Of a stretch of 64,000 bases of DNA, positions 24,704-32,964 are shown piece by piece. The position numbers and the translations under genes were made by a program. Where the stretch lies: contig JAGPDF010000003.1 of the NCBI GenBank assembly GCA_018057705.1, positions 76,735 to 140,734 on the forward strand, given 5' to 3'. A model generated the notes under the pieces. The model made no database searches and had not been told where the DNA came from. It saw only the letters and a list, made by a program, of their open reading frames with translations. Origin of the DNA: Thermoanaerobaculia bacterium (GTDB taxonomy: Bacteria; Acidobacteriota; Thermoanaerobaculia; Multivoradales; JAGPDF01). How positions within the stretch are numbered: position 1 is the stretch's first letter; each line of letters begins with the position of its first letter.

Positions 24704-24900
24704 GGGTCCCATTGTCCCTTCGACTCACGAACCCGCGGCTGCCCGCCGCCGGAAAGTGACCGGGGGCCTCCCGGGGTAGCACGACCGGGCAAGTTCGCTT
24801 AGACTCGCAGAAATCTGAAGCCGACCGATCCCGTAGTGGTGCGACCCGTCAGGGTCGGATCGTGCTTCCTACAGGCGAACCAACCTCAAGGAGGGTTCTC

Positions 24901-25698
24901 ATGCGCTCACCACGTTTCGCCGCTGTCCTCGCATTCTGCCTCTTCGTCCTTCTGGCCGTCGCCGGCGGTCCGCTCCACGCTCAGGCCTGCACGGTCGCCT
25001 CCGGAGCGGCGACCTGGACCATCCCGGCGACGTCCCACTACGATGTAAGCCCGACGTCGAACTTCACGGGCGTGGGCACCGGCGACTATCTGTTCGAGGA
25101 CGGCTGGTGGTTCCGGGTTTCGGGCGACGCCCAGGAGTTCTTCTTTCCGGCGCCGACCACGACGACCTGCGCCGCCGCCGCGGGAACGATCACCTGGAGC
25201 AACGTCTCGGCTCGCGGCTTCGACGCCTCGCTCGCCGTTGCCATCACCTCGCTCGGCGCCGGGTCGGGTGAAGTGATCCAGACGATGACGATCACCAATC
25301 TCAGCGATGCCGCGCCGTTGACGATCGACCTCTTCCATTTCGCCGATTTCGACGTCAACGGCACTGCTGGTACGGACACCGCCACCCTCGGGAATCCCAA
25401 TACGTTCATTCAAGTGGCGGACACCACCGCGGGCACCGCCGAGTACCGCGCGTTCGGTCCGGCCGCGACCTCCTACATGGTGCGCGCGTTTGGCGCGGCG
25501 GACGTCGCTGTGCTGCTCGGCGATGCCGACGTCGACAACCTCGACAACACCGGCCTGCCGTTCGCCAGCGGCGACATCACCAGCGCCTTCCAGTGGTCGC
25601 TGGTCATTCCTGCGCTAGGTAGCGCTTCGGTCAGCGTCGCCCTGACGGGGAATCAGCCTGCTACTCCGGTCGAGCTGCTGCAGTTCTCGATCGACTGA
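24901..25698 (+). CDS. Secreted beta-sandwich protein of unknown function
   Basis: 265 residues with a signal peptide (FAAVLAFCLFVLLAVAGGPL, cut after AQA). The mature protein is Thr/Ala/Gly-rich, with alternating strands ('QTMTITNLSDAAPLTIDLFHF', 'DFDVNGTAGTDTATL'), as in choice-of-anchor or DUF11-like surface proteins. It ends in PVELLQFSID, a C-terminal pattern I associate with secreted proteins of acidobacterial style. AAGGAGG before the ATG is an excellent ribosome-binding site. It is monocistronic, with a terminator hairpin just after the stop. Function unknown. Confidence 0.72.
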   Translation: MRSPRFAAVLAFCLFVLLAVAGGPLHAQACTVASGAATWTIPATSHYDVSPTSNFTGVGTGDYLFEDGWWFRVSGDAQEFFFPAPTTTTCAAAAGTITWSNVSARGFDASLAVAITSLGAGSGEVIQTMTITNLSDAAPLTIDLFHFADFDVNGTAGTDTATLGNPNTFIQVADTTAGTAEYRAFGPAATSYMVRAFGAADVAVLLGDADVDNLDNTGLPFASGDITSAFQWSLVIPALGSASVSVALTGNQPATPVELLQFSID

Positions 25699-25711
25699 GA
25701 TCCGCCTGACT

Positions 25712-25741
25712 CCCGGGCGCCGCGCCTCCCGCGCGCCCGGG
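25712..25741 (+). terminator. Hairpin terminator
   Basis: A 9-bp perfect stem (CCCGGGCGC / GCGCCCGGG) with a 12-base loop, 13 bases after the preceding stop codon and followed by CGCGTTTC. Confidence 0.6.
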
Positions 25742-25841
25742 CGCGTTTCACCCTCCGACTCCCCGGCTCACCTCGTCCTTTCCCCCGGCCCCAGGACAGC
25801 GGCGAGAGCTCCGGCTCACGCCGCGCGCGGCTCGTGCGCTT

Positions 25842-26747
25842 TCAGCAGGGCCCGCAGGCGGAACAGAGGTCCTGGCAGCAATCGAGGCGGGAGAGACAGT
25901 CTTCGTCGCAGTTGCAGGCGCGTCCAGGCTCGAAGAGGAAGCACTGGCCGAAGCACGAGCTCGTTGCCGGTGCGACGAGCGACCAGTCGAGCTCCGGCGG
26001 ATCGAATTCGAAGCCGTTGTCGAAAACCGAGTCAGGCCCCGGCGGGACGCAGGTCGAAGCCATCGCCGGGAGAATGAAGGCGGCCAGTTGGTTGTCGGCG
26101 CGGGTCGAGAGCGCGAAGGTCTCGCAGTGGTCGTCCGTGCCGGAGGCGATGCCCGCGATCGCCCGTTGCCCCCCTGGTGCGACCAGCACTGGCGAGCCCG
26201 AGTCCGCGGCGCAGAAGTTGGCGACGGTGCCGTCCGTGGTGATCACCAGGCTTGTCAGCGTGAGCACGTCCACGCTGGCGAAGCGTTTCACCCCGGCGCC
26301 GCCCGCTCCGTCGGAGCCGAGCCCCACGATCGTGACCGACGTCCCGGAGCCGCCGGGGGCGGCGAAGCCGAGTGGCGGCACCGCAGTCGCGCTCGCCAGG
26401 GAGACGACGGCGAGATCGAACTCACCCGGTGTCCCGGCCCACTGGGGATGAAGCTCGGCCGCGACGAGGTCGGCCTCGAAATCGGCCGGGCCGGCGATGT
26501 CCGGGCCGAGAAAGAAGCGCATGTCGGTGATCGTGCCCGACTCGACGCAATGCGCCGCGGTCAGGATGCAGGCGGGGCCGATGAGGACGCCGCCGCAGAA
26601 GAGCGTCGCGCCCTGGATCAGCGCGCCGACCTCGGGGAATTCGGTCGTGGTCGTCCCGCCGACGACCGCCGCCATCGGCGAGGCGAGGAACGCCACCCCG
26701 ACTGGAAGCCCAACGAGCCAGCGAAGAACTTTGCGCCGAACGTGCAT
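25842..26747 (-). CDS. Secreted trypsin-like serine protease with C-terminal somatomedin-B-like module
   Basis: 301 residues. Signal peptide (RWLVGLPVGVAFLASPMAA), then an S1 domain beginning VVGGTTTTEFPEVGAL. The triad is present: His in LTAAHCVE, Asp in EFDLAVVSL, Ser in AADSGSPVL (DSGSP in place of GDSGGP). The VVGG start suggests activation by cleavage. After the protease come a VFDNGFEFDPPELDWSL tail and then 38 cysteine-rich residues with the spacing Cx3Cx8CxCx3Cx5CCx3C, which is that of a somatomedin B knot. GGGAGG before the ATG at 26747 sets the start. The upstream 246 bp to the toxin gene holds no other gene. Confidence 0.85.
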   Translation of the reverse strand: MHVRRKVLRWLVGLPVGVAFLASPMAAVVGGTTTTEFPEVGALIQGATLFCGGVLIGPACILTAAHCVESGTITDMRFFLGPDIAGPADFEADLVAAELHPQWAGTPGEFDLAVVSLASATAVPPLGFAAPGGSGTSVTIVGLGSDGAGGAGVKRFASVDVLTLTSLVITTDGTVANFCAADSGSPVLVAPGGQRAIAGIASGTDDHCETFALSTRADNQLAAFILPAMASTCVPPGPDSVFDNGFEFDPPELDWSLVAPATSSCFGQCFLFEPGRACNCDEDCLSRLDCCQDLCSACGPC

Positions 26748-26992
26748 CCCATCCTCCCGCCGCTGTCGCGGCCAGCTGCAGCGTGCTCGATCTGACGCAA
26801 GCGCATCACACGCCGCGCTCCGACACAAAGGCCGAAGGAATGAGTTGCTCCCCCACCAAAGCGAGGAGCCCCCTCCTTACTTTGGACAGCGCTCCAAAGG
26901 CGAGCGCATTTCAGGATTGGACTTCAGCAGCGGCCTCGATCGGTCCGCAGGCGCCGGACGCTCGTCTGCGGCAAGCGCCGCGAGGGCGCTTG

Positions 26993-27301
26993 CTACTCGT
27001 AGTGCGTCCACATCCGTAGGACGCGGACCGTTCGGAGCTCGGGAAAGACCTCATAGACCAGACGATGCTGAATGTTGATGCGGCGGGAGAACGCGCCGGC
27101 GAGATCGCCAACGAGCTTCTCGAAGTGGGGCGGGGACTGGAACGGGTCTTCACGGATCACGGCCAGCAGGTTCTCCGCCCTATCCTTGAGCCCGCTCTGC
27201 GAGAGCTTCTTCGCGTCACGAACTGCCTGACGGGTGAACACGACCTCCCAAGCGCCGGGAGGCGGCTCCGCAGCCTTTACTCGCCCGGACCCTGCCTTCA
27301 C
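26993..27301 (-). CDS. Txe/YoeB-family mRNA interferase toxin
   Basis: 102 residues with a RelE-like fold. The family blocks 'WEVVFTRQAVRDAKKL', 'DPFQSPPHFEKLVGDL', 'FSRRINIQHRLVYEV' and the terminal 'RVLRMWTHYE', including the His-Tyr end used in catalysis, are all present, so the toxin looks intact. YoeB/Txe cleaves mRNA in the ribosomal A site. The GTG start overlaps the antitoxin stop (GTGA). About ten extra N-terminal residues precede the usual family start. Confidence 0.88.
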   Translation of the reverse strand: MKAGSGRVKAAEPPPGAWEVVFTRQAVRDAKKLSQSGLKDRAENLLAVIREDPFQSPPHFEKLVGDLAGAFSRRINIQHRLVYEVFPELRTVRVLRMWTHYE

Positions 27302-27540
27302 CAGGAGAGCTTCTTCACCGCCTTCGAGAGCGGCTCCGCCATCCCCTCGCGAATCGAGTCGCGCATGCCAGGAATCGAAAGCAGGTAGAGCGTCTCGTCG
27401 ATCGCGCGCCAGTCGTCCTCCGAGACCAGCACGGCATTGCCCCGCCGCCCGGTAATCGTCACCGGCTCACTCGACTCCGCGACCTCGTCCACCAGCCGAT
27501 AGAGGTTCTGCCGCGCCTTCGTTGCGGGGATCGTCTTCAC
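27298..27540 (-). CDS. YefM/Phd-family antitoxin
   Basis: 80 residues beginning V(M)KTIPATKARQNLYRLVDE, which is exactly the usual YefM/Phd beginning. It is followed by 'SEPVTITGRRGNAVLVSEDDW' and the toxin-binding tail. I choose the GTG at 27540 over the in-frame ATG at 27549. The ATG lies inside a -10 box, while a transcript from that box would begin at the GTG. The protein neutralises Txe and represses its own operon. Repeated CGTACG palindromes overlap the promoter and are the likely operator. Confidence 0.82.
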   Translation of the reverse strand: MKTIPATKARQNLYRLVDEVAESSEPVTITGRRGNAVLVSEDDWRAIDETLYLLSIPGMRDSIREGMAEPLSKAVKKLSW

Positions 27541-27547
27541 ACGGGAC

Positions 27548-27576
27548 ATCGTACGCATTTCCGTACGCATCGTCAA
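27548..27576 (-). promoter_or_regulatory. Sigma-70 promoter and operator of the yefM-txe operon
   Basis: On the minus strand, TTGACG (27571-27576), a 17-base spacer and TACGAT (27548-27553) form a near-consensus promoter. The spacer and -10 contain a 9-base direct repeat, ATGCGTACG, twice at 12-base spacing, each with a CGTACG palindrome. Known YefM operators use short palindromes of this kind (TGTACA core). The predicted +1 is within a base of the GTG start codon. Confidence 0.7.
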
Positions 27577-27634
27577 TTTCCACCGCTCGAGCGCTCCGAC
27601 ACCGCTGAATCCGTTCGCCGAGCGGCGCGAGGGA

Positions 27635-29332
27635 TCAGAAGGCGGAGAGAAGTCTTCGCAGGCCTTTCTCGGCGCCCATGGCGAGGTGGATGCGGAGGGT
27701 TCGGCGGCCGCGTTCGGTGAGGACCTCGAAGTCGCCTCTCGCCTGGCTGGCGATGACCTGGCCGAAGGTGAGGCGGCGGCCGGGGACGGGCAGGTCGGCG
27801 GCCGGTTTGTCGGTGAACTGGCAGAAGAGGCCCGTCGCCGGGCCGCCCTTGTGGGCCTGACCGGTCGAATGCAGGTACCGGGGACCGAAGCCGAGGGTGG
27901 TGGCGACGCCGGTGACCTTGCTCACGGCGTTGCGCAGTTCGGCCAGGGCGGCTTCGTTCTCGGCGCTCATCTCGAGAAAGGCGCAGAGTGCCACGTAGTC
28001 GCCGGGCCGCGCGCGATCGAGGTGCGCGGCCAGGATGCCGCGCAGCGAACGTTCGTCGGCGGCGAGGAAGAGCGCCGCCGCTTCGTCGGGGTCGGCGAAG
28101 AGCTCGACACCGTGCTCGGCGTAGAACGGGGCCTCCGGCGGAAGGGCTCCGCCCTCCTCCACCCGTTGCGTTAGCTTGCGCGCCGCGGCCTTGGCGGCCT
28201 CGACGTCCGGCTGATCGAACGGATGGAGGTGCAGGTAGGCGCCGGCCACGGCGGTGGCGAACTCCCAGCGGTAGAACTCGGCGCCGAGCTCCGCCAGATC
28301 CGCGCAGTCGATCTCGAGGACCGGCTGACCCGCGAACAGCAGCGTCGCGACCGCGTCTTCCTGCTCGTCGGAGAGCCTGCCGGCGTAGCGCACGACCACG
28401 AACAGGCGGTCCTTGCCGTACCAGTTCGGCGGCGCCAGCGGCTCGCCGTCGATCGGCAGGATCATCTGTCCGAGCTTGCCCGTCGACTCGGCGACCAGCT
28501 GTTCCAGCCAGGCACCCAGCGCCGCAATCTCCGGCGCGAGGATGAGCGTCAGCTTGTCCCTGCCGGCCTCCGCGGCCACCCCGAGCGCGAGGCCGAGGCT
28601 GACGCCGGGGTTCTTCTCCACTTCGGCCTCGCGGCAGGCAGCGGCGAGCTCCGAAGCGCGCTCGAGGTAGCGCGGCAGGTCCAGCCCCAGCAGCGCCGCC
28701 GGCACCAGCCCGAACGGCGACAGCGCGGAGAAACGCCCGCCGACCGTCGGCTCCCCCGGCACCAGCGCCAGGAAACGCCTCTCGCGCGCCAACTGGTCGA
28801 GCGTCGAGCCGGGATCCGAGATGGCGATGAAGCGCGCCGCGGCGTTTGCCCCCAAGGCCGATTCGAAGTGATCCAGGAAGTAGGCAAGGAGAAGATTGGG
28901 CTCGATCGTCGAGCCGGACTTGCTCGCCACCACCACCCAGGTCGTCGCCGGATCGAGGAGGTGCGCGACCGCCCGCACCTGGTCGGGATGCGTCGAGTCG
29001 AGGACATGGAGCCGAGGAAAACCACCCCGCAGATCGCCCTCGCCGAACGATCGGCGCAGCACCTCCGCGCCCAGCGAAGAGCCGCCCATGCCGAGCAGGA
29101 GGATGTCGCGCACCCCCTTGTGGGAGGCGACCCGCGCCAGCTCGGCATAATCGCCGAGACGCGCCGCTTCGCGCTCGGGTGCATCGAGCCAGCCCAGCCA
29201 ATAGGCCTCGTCGCGCCCGGTCCAGACCGTGGCATCCCCTTCCCAGATCCGCCCCGTGCGGTCGCCTGCCTTCCATGCGGCTGCGGCGGCGTCGAAGGCG
29301 ACGCGAAGCTCCGGAGCCAGCCGGGCGATCAT
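27635..29332 (-). CDS. pgi: Glucose-6-phosphate isomerase (type found fused to transaldolase)
   Basis: 565 residues. SIS-type sugar-isomerase motifs are visible: LLLGMGGSSLGAEVL, VVASKSGSTIEPNLLL, and the C-terminal 'GFGPRYLHSTGQAHKGGP' with the conserved His and Lys. The sequence follows the C-terminal half of bifunctional transaldolase/Pgi proteins rather than classical Pgi. Its ATG overlaps the stop of the transaldolase gene by four bases, so the two activities, which link glycolysis with the pentose-phosphate pathway, are produced together from separate chains. Confidence 0.9.
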   Translation of the reverse strand: MIARLAPELRVAFDAAAAAWKAGDRTGRIWEGDATVWTGRDEAYWLGWLDAPEREAARLGDYAELARVASHKGVRDILLLGMGGSSLGAEVLRRSFGEGDLRGGFPRLHVLDSTHPDQVRAVAHLLDPATTWVVVASKSGSTIEPNLLLAYFLDHFESALGANAAARFIAISDPGSTLDQLARERRFLALVPGEPTVGGRFSALSPFGLVPAALLGLDLPRYLERASELAAACREAEVEKNPGVSLGLALGVAAEAGRDKLTLILAPEIAALGAWLEQLVAESTGKLGQMILPIDGEPLAPPNWYGKDRLFVVVRYAGRLSDEQEDAVATLLFAGQPVLEIDCADLAELGAEFYRWEFATAVAGAYLHLHPFDQPDVEAAKAAARKLTQRVEEGGALPPEAPFYAEHGVELFADPDEAAALFLAADERSLRGILAAHLDRARPGDYVALCAFLEMSAENEAALAELRNAVSKVTGVATTLGFGPRYLHSTGQAHKGGPATGLFCQFTDKPAADLPVPGRRLTFGQVIASQARGDFEVLTERGRRTLRIHLAMGAEKGLRRLLSAF

Positions 29333-30513
29333 CGCGTCACCTGCGACGCCACCGATCCGCTCGCTCCCGTGTCCGTGCGTGCGGCCAGCTCCGCCGTCTT
29401 CGCCGCGATCGCGGCGAGGAGCTTGCGGAACGGTTCGACGAACTTCGCCACCCCGTCGGCGAGGAGCTCGTCGGTCGCCGCATCGAGCGCGATCCCCAGC
29501 GCGGCGAGCTCCTCCAGCTGCTGGCGCGCCTCGGTCAGGCCGGAGCCGAGCGTCGCCTTCGCCACGCCGTGGTCACGGAAGGCATCGATCGTCTCGGGCG
29601 GCATCGTGTTCACGGTGTCGCGCCCGATGAGCTCTTCGACGTAGACGACGTCGCGGTACGCCGGGTTCTTGGCCGAGGTCGAGGCCCAGAGCAGGCGCTG
29701 CGGTACGGCGCCCGCTTCGGCGAGGCGTTGCCACCGCGGTGAAGCGAAAAGACCAGTAAATAGAGAATACGCCTGCTTGGCGTTGGCAATGGCAATCTTG
29801 CCCTTCAGTGCTTCGAGGCGCATTCGATCGGCCGGCGAAACGAGCGCCGATCTCGCTTCGAGCTGTTTGTCGACCAGCGTATCGATGCGCGAGATGAAGA
29901 AGCTCGCCACCGAAGCGACGCGATCCACCGGCAGCCCTCTACCGAGCCTTTCCTCCAGAGCGGCCAGGTACGCCTCGGCGACCAGCGCGTAGGCATCCTT
30001 GGCGAAGAGGAGCGTGATATTGACGTTGATTCCCTCGGCGAGGAGCGTCCGAATCACCGGCAGACAGGTTCGAGTTCCCGGGACTTTGATCATCAGGTTG
30101 GCGCGGTCGACCTCTTTCCACAACCGTCGCGCCTCGGCAAGGGTTCCGGCGGGATCCTCGGCGAGCTCGGGCGAGACCTCGAGGCTGACGTAGCCGTCCT
30201 GGCAGTGCGTCCGGCGGTAGACCGCGGCGAGGAGGTCGGCGGCCCGGCGGATGTCGGCCACCGCGACCTCTTCGTAGATCGCTTCCGCCTGGCGCTCGCC
30301 GCGCGCCACGATCGCCTGGATCTGGGCGTCGTATTCGCGGCCGTGGGCGATCGCCTTCTCGAAGATCGCCGGATTCGAGGTCATGCCGCGCAGGTCGTCG
30401 TCCTGGATCAACCGCTCGACCGTGCCGTCCTCGAGCCAGCTCCTGCGGATGAAGTCGAGCCAGACCGACTGGCCGAGGCCGGCGAGCGCGTGGAGCGGGT
30501 TGCCTGCGGTCAT
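29329..30513 (-). CDS. tal: Transaldolase
   Basis: 394 residues. Family signatures: 'GMTSNPAIFEKAI', 'VSLEVSPELAEDP', the Schiff-base lysine in LMIKVPGTRTCLP, 'GINVNITLLFAKDAY' and 'RLLWASTSAKNPAY'. It transfers the dihydroxyacetone unit between sugar phosphates in the non-oxidative pentose-phosphate pathway. The start at 30513 is supported by GGAGA seven bases upstream; the frame continues upstream without coding character. It is the first gene of the tal-pgi pair and is divergent from the haem A synthase gene. Confidence 0.93.
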   Translation of the reverse strand: MTAGNPLHALAGLGQSVWLDFIRRSWLEDGTVERLIQDDDLRGMTSNPAIFEKAIAHGREYDAQIQAIVARGERQAEAIYEEVAVADIRRAADLLAAVYRRTHCQDGYVSLEVSPELAEDPAGTLAEARRLWKEVDRANLMIKVPGTRTCLPVIRTLLAEGINVNITLLFAKDAYALVAEAYLAALEERLGRGLPVDRVASVASFFISRIDTLVDKQLEARSALVSPADRMRLEALKGKIAIANAKQAYSLFTGLFASPRWQRLAEAGAVPQRLLWASTSAKNPAYRDVVYVEELIGRDTVNTMPPETIDAFRDHGVAKATLGSGLTEARQQLEELAALGIALDAATDELLADGVAKFVEPFRKLLAAIAAKTAELAARTDTGASGSVASQVTR

Positions 30514-30580
30514 GGTGAGTCTCCGGGAAAGTCCGTTCGGCGAGCCGGTCCTGGCGGGAGCCGGGGCGTGCGGTCGAAGC

Positions 30581-30609
30581 GGGACAGGAAGAGAATAGCG
30601 CGATACATT
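30581..30609 (+). promoter_or_regulatory. Predicted promoter of the haem A synthase gene
   Basis: GGGACA (30581-30586), 17 bases, TACATT (30604-30609), then seven bases to the ATG. No Shine-Dalgarno sequence is present, so a leaderless mRNA is predicted. Confidence 0.5.
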
Positions 30610-30616
30610 TGCCGCG

Positions 30617-31630
30617 ATGAAGAGCCGTCTCCCAATCTCGCCCTCCAGCCCTTCGGAAGGCCTCTCTTTCGCTCGGTTCGCCTGGTTCGTCCTCGCCCTG
30701 AACCTCGCCGTCATCGTCTGGGGCGGCTTCGTTCGCGCCAGCGGCTCCGGCGCCGGCTGCGGAGCGCACTGGCCGCTTTGCAACGGCGTCGTCGTGCCGC
30801 AGGATCCGAAGATCGAGACCCTGATCGAGCTCGGGCACCGGCTGACCAGCGGCCTGGCACTCATCGCCGTCGTGGCGCTCGGCGTGCGCGCCCTGCGGCG
30901 CTACTCGAAGAAGTCCCTGGAAGAACGCTCGATGCGCCGGCTGGCCTGGTTGGCGATCCTGTTCATCTTCGGCGAGGCGGCGCTCGGAGCCGGTCTCGTG
31001 CTGCTCGAGTACGTCGGCCAGAACAGCTCGGGAGCGCGAGCGGTCTGGATGGCGGGACATCTGGTCAACACCTTCCTGCTGATCGCGATCCTGGCTCTGC
31101 TCGCCGAGCGATCCAGCAGTGGAGCCACCGACGAGAAGCTTCCAGTAAATGGGGTGCCCGTCGGCGCGACCGCGGGCCTTCCGCCGCGCTGGCTGAACTT
31201 TCTTTCCTTTACTGCGCTTCTTTTCACCGCCGTGACCGGCGCCATTGCCGCGCTTGGCGATACCCTCTTCCCGGCGACTTCGCTCGCCGAGGGCTTCGCT
31301 CAGGATCTCTCTCCGACCGCACATTTCCTGATTCAGCTGCGCGTCCTGCATCCGCTGGTGGCGATCGGGGCGGGAGTTCTCTGGATCCACCTGGCGCAGC
31401 GGATACGTGCAGCGGCCCCGGCAGGCGCTCGCGCCGGCTTCTGGGCGAGGTGGACGATTGCGTTCGTGCTGGCTCAGTTCGCGGTCGGGCTGCTGACGCT
31501 CGCGCTTCTCGCCCCTGTGGCGATGCAGCTTCTGCACCTCCTGGGTGCCGACCTGGTCTGGATCGCCGGCGTGCTGCTGGTCGACTCGACTCGACGGGGA
31601 TCGCCAGCGGGATTCGCGCCGGCCTCCTAG
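30617..31630 (+). CDS. ctaA: Haem A synthase (CtaA/COX15 family)
   Basis: 337 residues with eight hydrophobic helices in two four-helix halves. The first half has 'WGGFVRASGSGAGCGAHWPLCNG', with the paired cysteines of the extracellular loop and Glu/His haem ligands downstream (IELGHRLTSG, MAGHLVN). The second half has 'QLRVLHPLVAIGAG' and 'LLHLLGADLVWI'. The enzyme oxidises haem O to haem A for aa3-type cytochrome oxidase, which implies that such an oxidase is encoded elsewhere. Its stop codon and that of the convergent aminotransferase share the same CTAG palindrome. Confidence 0.88.
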   Translation: MKSRLPISPSSPSEGLSFARFAWFVLALNLAVIVWGGFVRASGSGAGCGAHWPLCNGVVVPQDPKIETLIELGHRLTSGLALIAVVALGVRALRRYSKKSLEERSMRRLAWLAILFIFGEAALGAGLVLLEYVGQNSSGARAVWMAGHLVNTFLLIAILALLAERSSSGATDEKLPVNGVPVGATAGLPPRWLNFLSFTALLFTAVTGAIAALGDTLFPATSLAEGFAQDLSPTAHFLIQLRVLHPLVAIGAGVLWIHLAQRIRAAAPAGARAGFWARWTIAFVLAQFAVGLLTLALLAPVAMQLLHLLGADLVWIAGVLLVDSTRRGSPAGFAPAS

Positions 31631-32964
31631 GCTCCGATGGCGCCGGCCACGACCTCGCTCAGACGGCGGATTCCGACCTCGATCATCTCTGGCGTGCAGT
31701 AGGAGAAATTGAGACGCATCGAGCGCTCGCCCCGGCCGTCGGCGCTGGGGCCCGGGAAGAACGCCGACCCCGGCACGAAAACCACCTTCGACTTCACCGC
31801 CTCCTGCAGGATCGCCTGGGCACCGACCTTCTCGAGATCGCCGGCGGGCAGAGTCAGCCAGAGGAAGAGACCGCCCTCGGGGCGCGTCCACTCCACACCC
31901 TCCGGCATGTAGCGCTGCAGCGCGTCGAGCATCGCGTCGCGGCGGAGTCGGTAGAAATCACGCAGCACCCGTACGTGCTGATCGAGAAAACCACCACGCG
32001 CCGTCTCGTAGGCGACCATCTGGTTGAAGGTCGAGGTGTGCAGGTCAGCGCCCTGCTTGATCTGCACCAGACGGCCGATGACGTCGGTCGGGGCGACGAC
32101 CCAGGCGATGCGCAGTCCCGGAGCGAGCGTCTTCGAGAGGCTCGAAAGGTAGATCACGCCACCGCGGAACCGGCCGCCCGCAGCCGCCTTGCCCGATCGT
32201 TCGCCGTGATACTCCGAGTCGATCTCGACCAGCGGGGGCTGGTGCTCTCCTTCGTAGCGCAGCTGGCCGTAAGGATCGTCCTCGAGAATCGGCACGCCGT
32301 AGTGACTGGCGAGCTCGACGACCCGGTTGCGCCGCGCCTCCGGCAGCGTCGTTCCGGCGGGATTGTGGAAATTGGGCAGCACGTAGAGGAACTTCGGGCC
32401 CGAGCGCAGCTCCTCCTCGAGCCTGTCCACCCGCAGACCCTCGCCGTCGAGCGGCACCGTGAGATAGCGCGCCTCGTAGGAGTTGAACGCCTGCAGGGCG
32501 CCGACGTAGGTCGGTGCTTCCACCAGCAGCCGGTCGCCGGAGTTGATCAGGAGCTTGCCGATGAGGTCGAGCGCCTGCTGCGAGCCCGAGGTGATGAGGA
32601 CGTTCGCCGGAGTCACCCGGATGCCGTAGCGCTCCATGTGCCGCACGAGCAGCTCGCGCAGCGGCAGGTAGCCCTCGGTCGCGGAGTACTGCAGCGCCTG
32701 GTTCCCCTGCTCGGCGAGGACCTTCCGGCAGGCGGCGGCGACCTCCTGAACCGGGAACATCTGGGGCGCCGGCATCCCGCCGGCGAAGGAGATCACTTCC
32801 GGATCCTGGGTGTACTTCAGGAGCTCGCGGATGATCGAGCTGGTAAGCCCTTCGGTGCGCATCGCGAAGCGATCGCTCCAGGGCGTGTCGACGTATCCGT
32901 TGCTGCCGTTCGAGGTTGCAGGGGCCGCCAGGGCGGCCTCGGTCGTCGCAGTGATGGGCGTCAC
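31627..32964 (-). CDS. PLP-dependent class I/II aminotransferase (LysN/2-aminoadipate type)
   Basis: 445 residues of fold-type I PLP enzyme. Visible features are 'QYSATEGYLPLRELLVRHM', the PLP-stacking and Asn/Asp residues in LPNFHNPAGTTL and ILEDDPYGQLRYEG, and the Schiff-base lysine in YLSSLSKTLAPGLRIAWVV. The sequence is closest to LysN-like and MocR-type aminotransferases acting on 2-aminoadipate or branched/aromatic amino acids. There is no helix-turn-helix domain. The GTG at 32964 overlaps the upstream stop and has GAGGAGG before it. It is the third gene of a catabolic operon with alanine dehydrogenase and a CoA transferase. Confidence 0.87.
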   Translation of the reverse strand: MTPITATTEAALAAPATSNGSNGYVDTPWSDRFAMRTEGLTSSIIRELLKYTQDPEVISFAGGMPAPQMFPVQEVAAACRKVLAEQGNQALQYSATEGYLPLRELLVRHMERYGIRVTPANVLITSGSQQALDLIGKLLINSGDRLLVEAPTYVGALQAFNSYEARYLTVPLDGEGLRVDRLEEELRSGPKFLYVLPNFHNPAGTTLPEARRNRVVELASHYGVPILEDDPYGQLRYEGEHQPPLVEIDSEYHGERSGKAAAGGRFRGGVIYLSSLSKTLAPGLRIAWVVAPTDVIGRLVQIKQGADLHTSTFNQMVAYETARGGFLDQHVRVLRDFYRLRRDAMLDALQRYMPEGVEWTRPEGGLFLWLTLPAGDLEKVGAQAILQEAVKSKVVFVPGSAFFPGPSADGRGERSMRLNFSYCTPEMIEVGIRRLSEVVAGAIGA

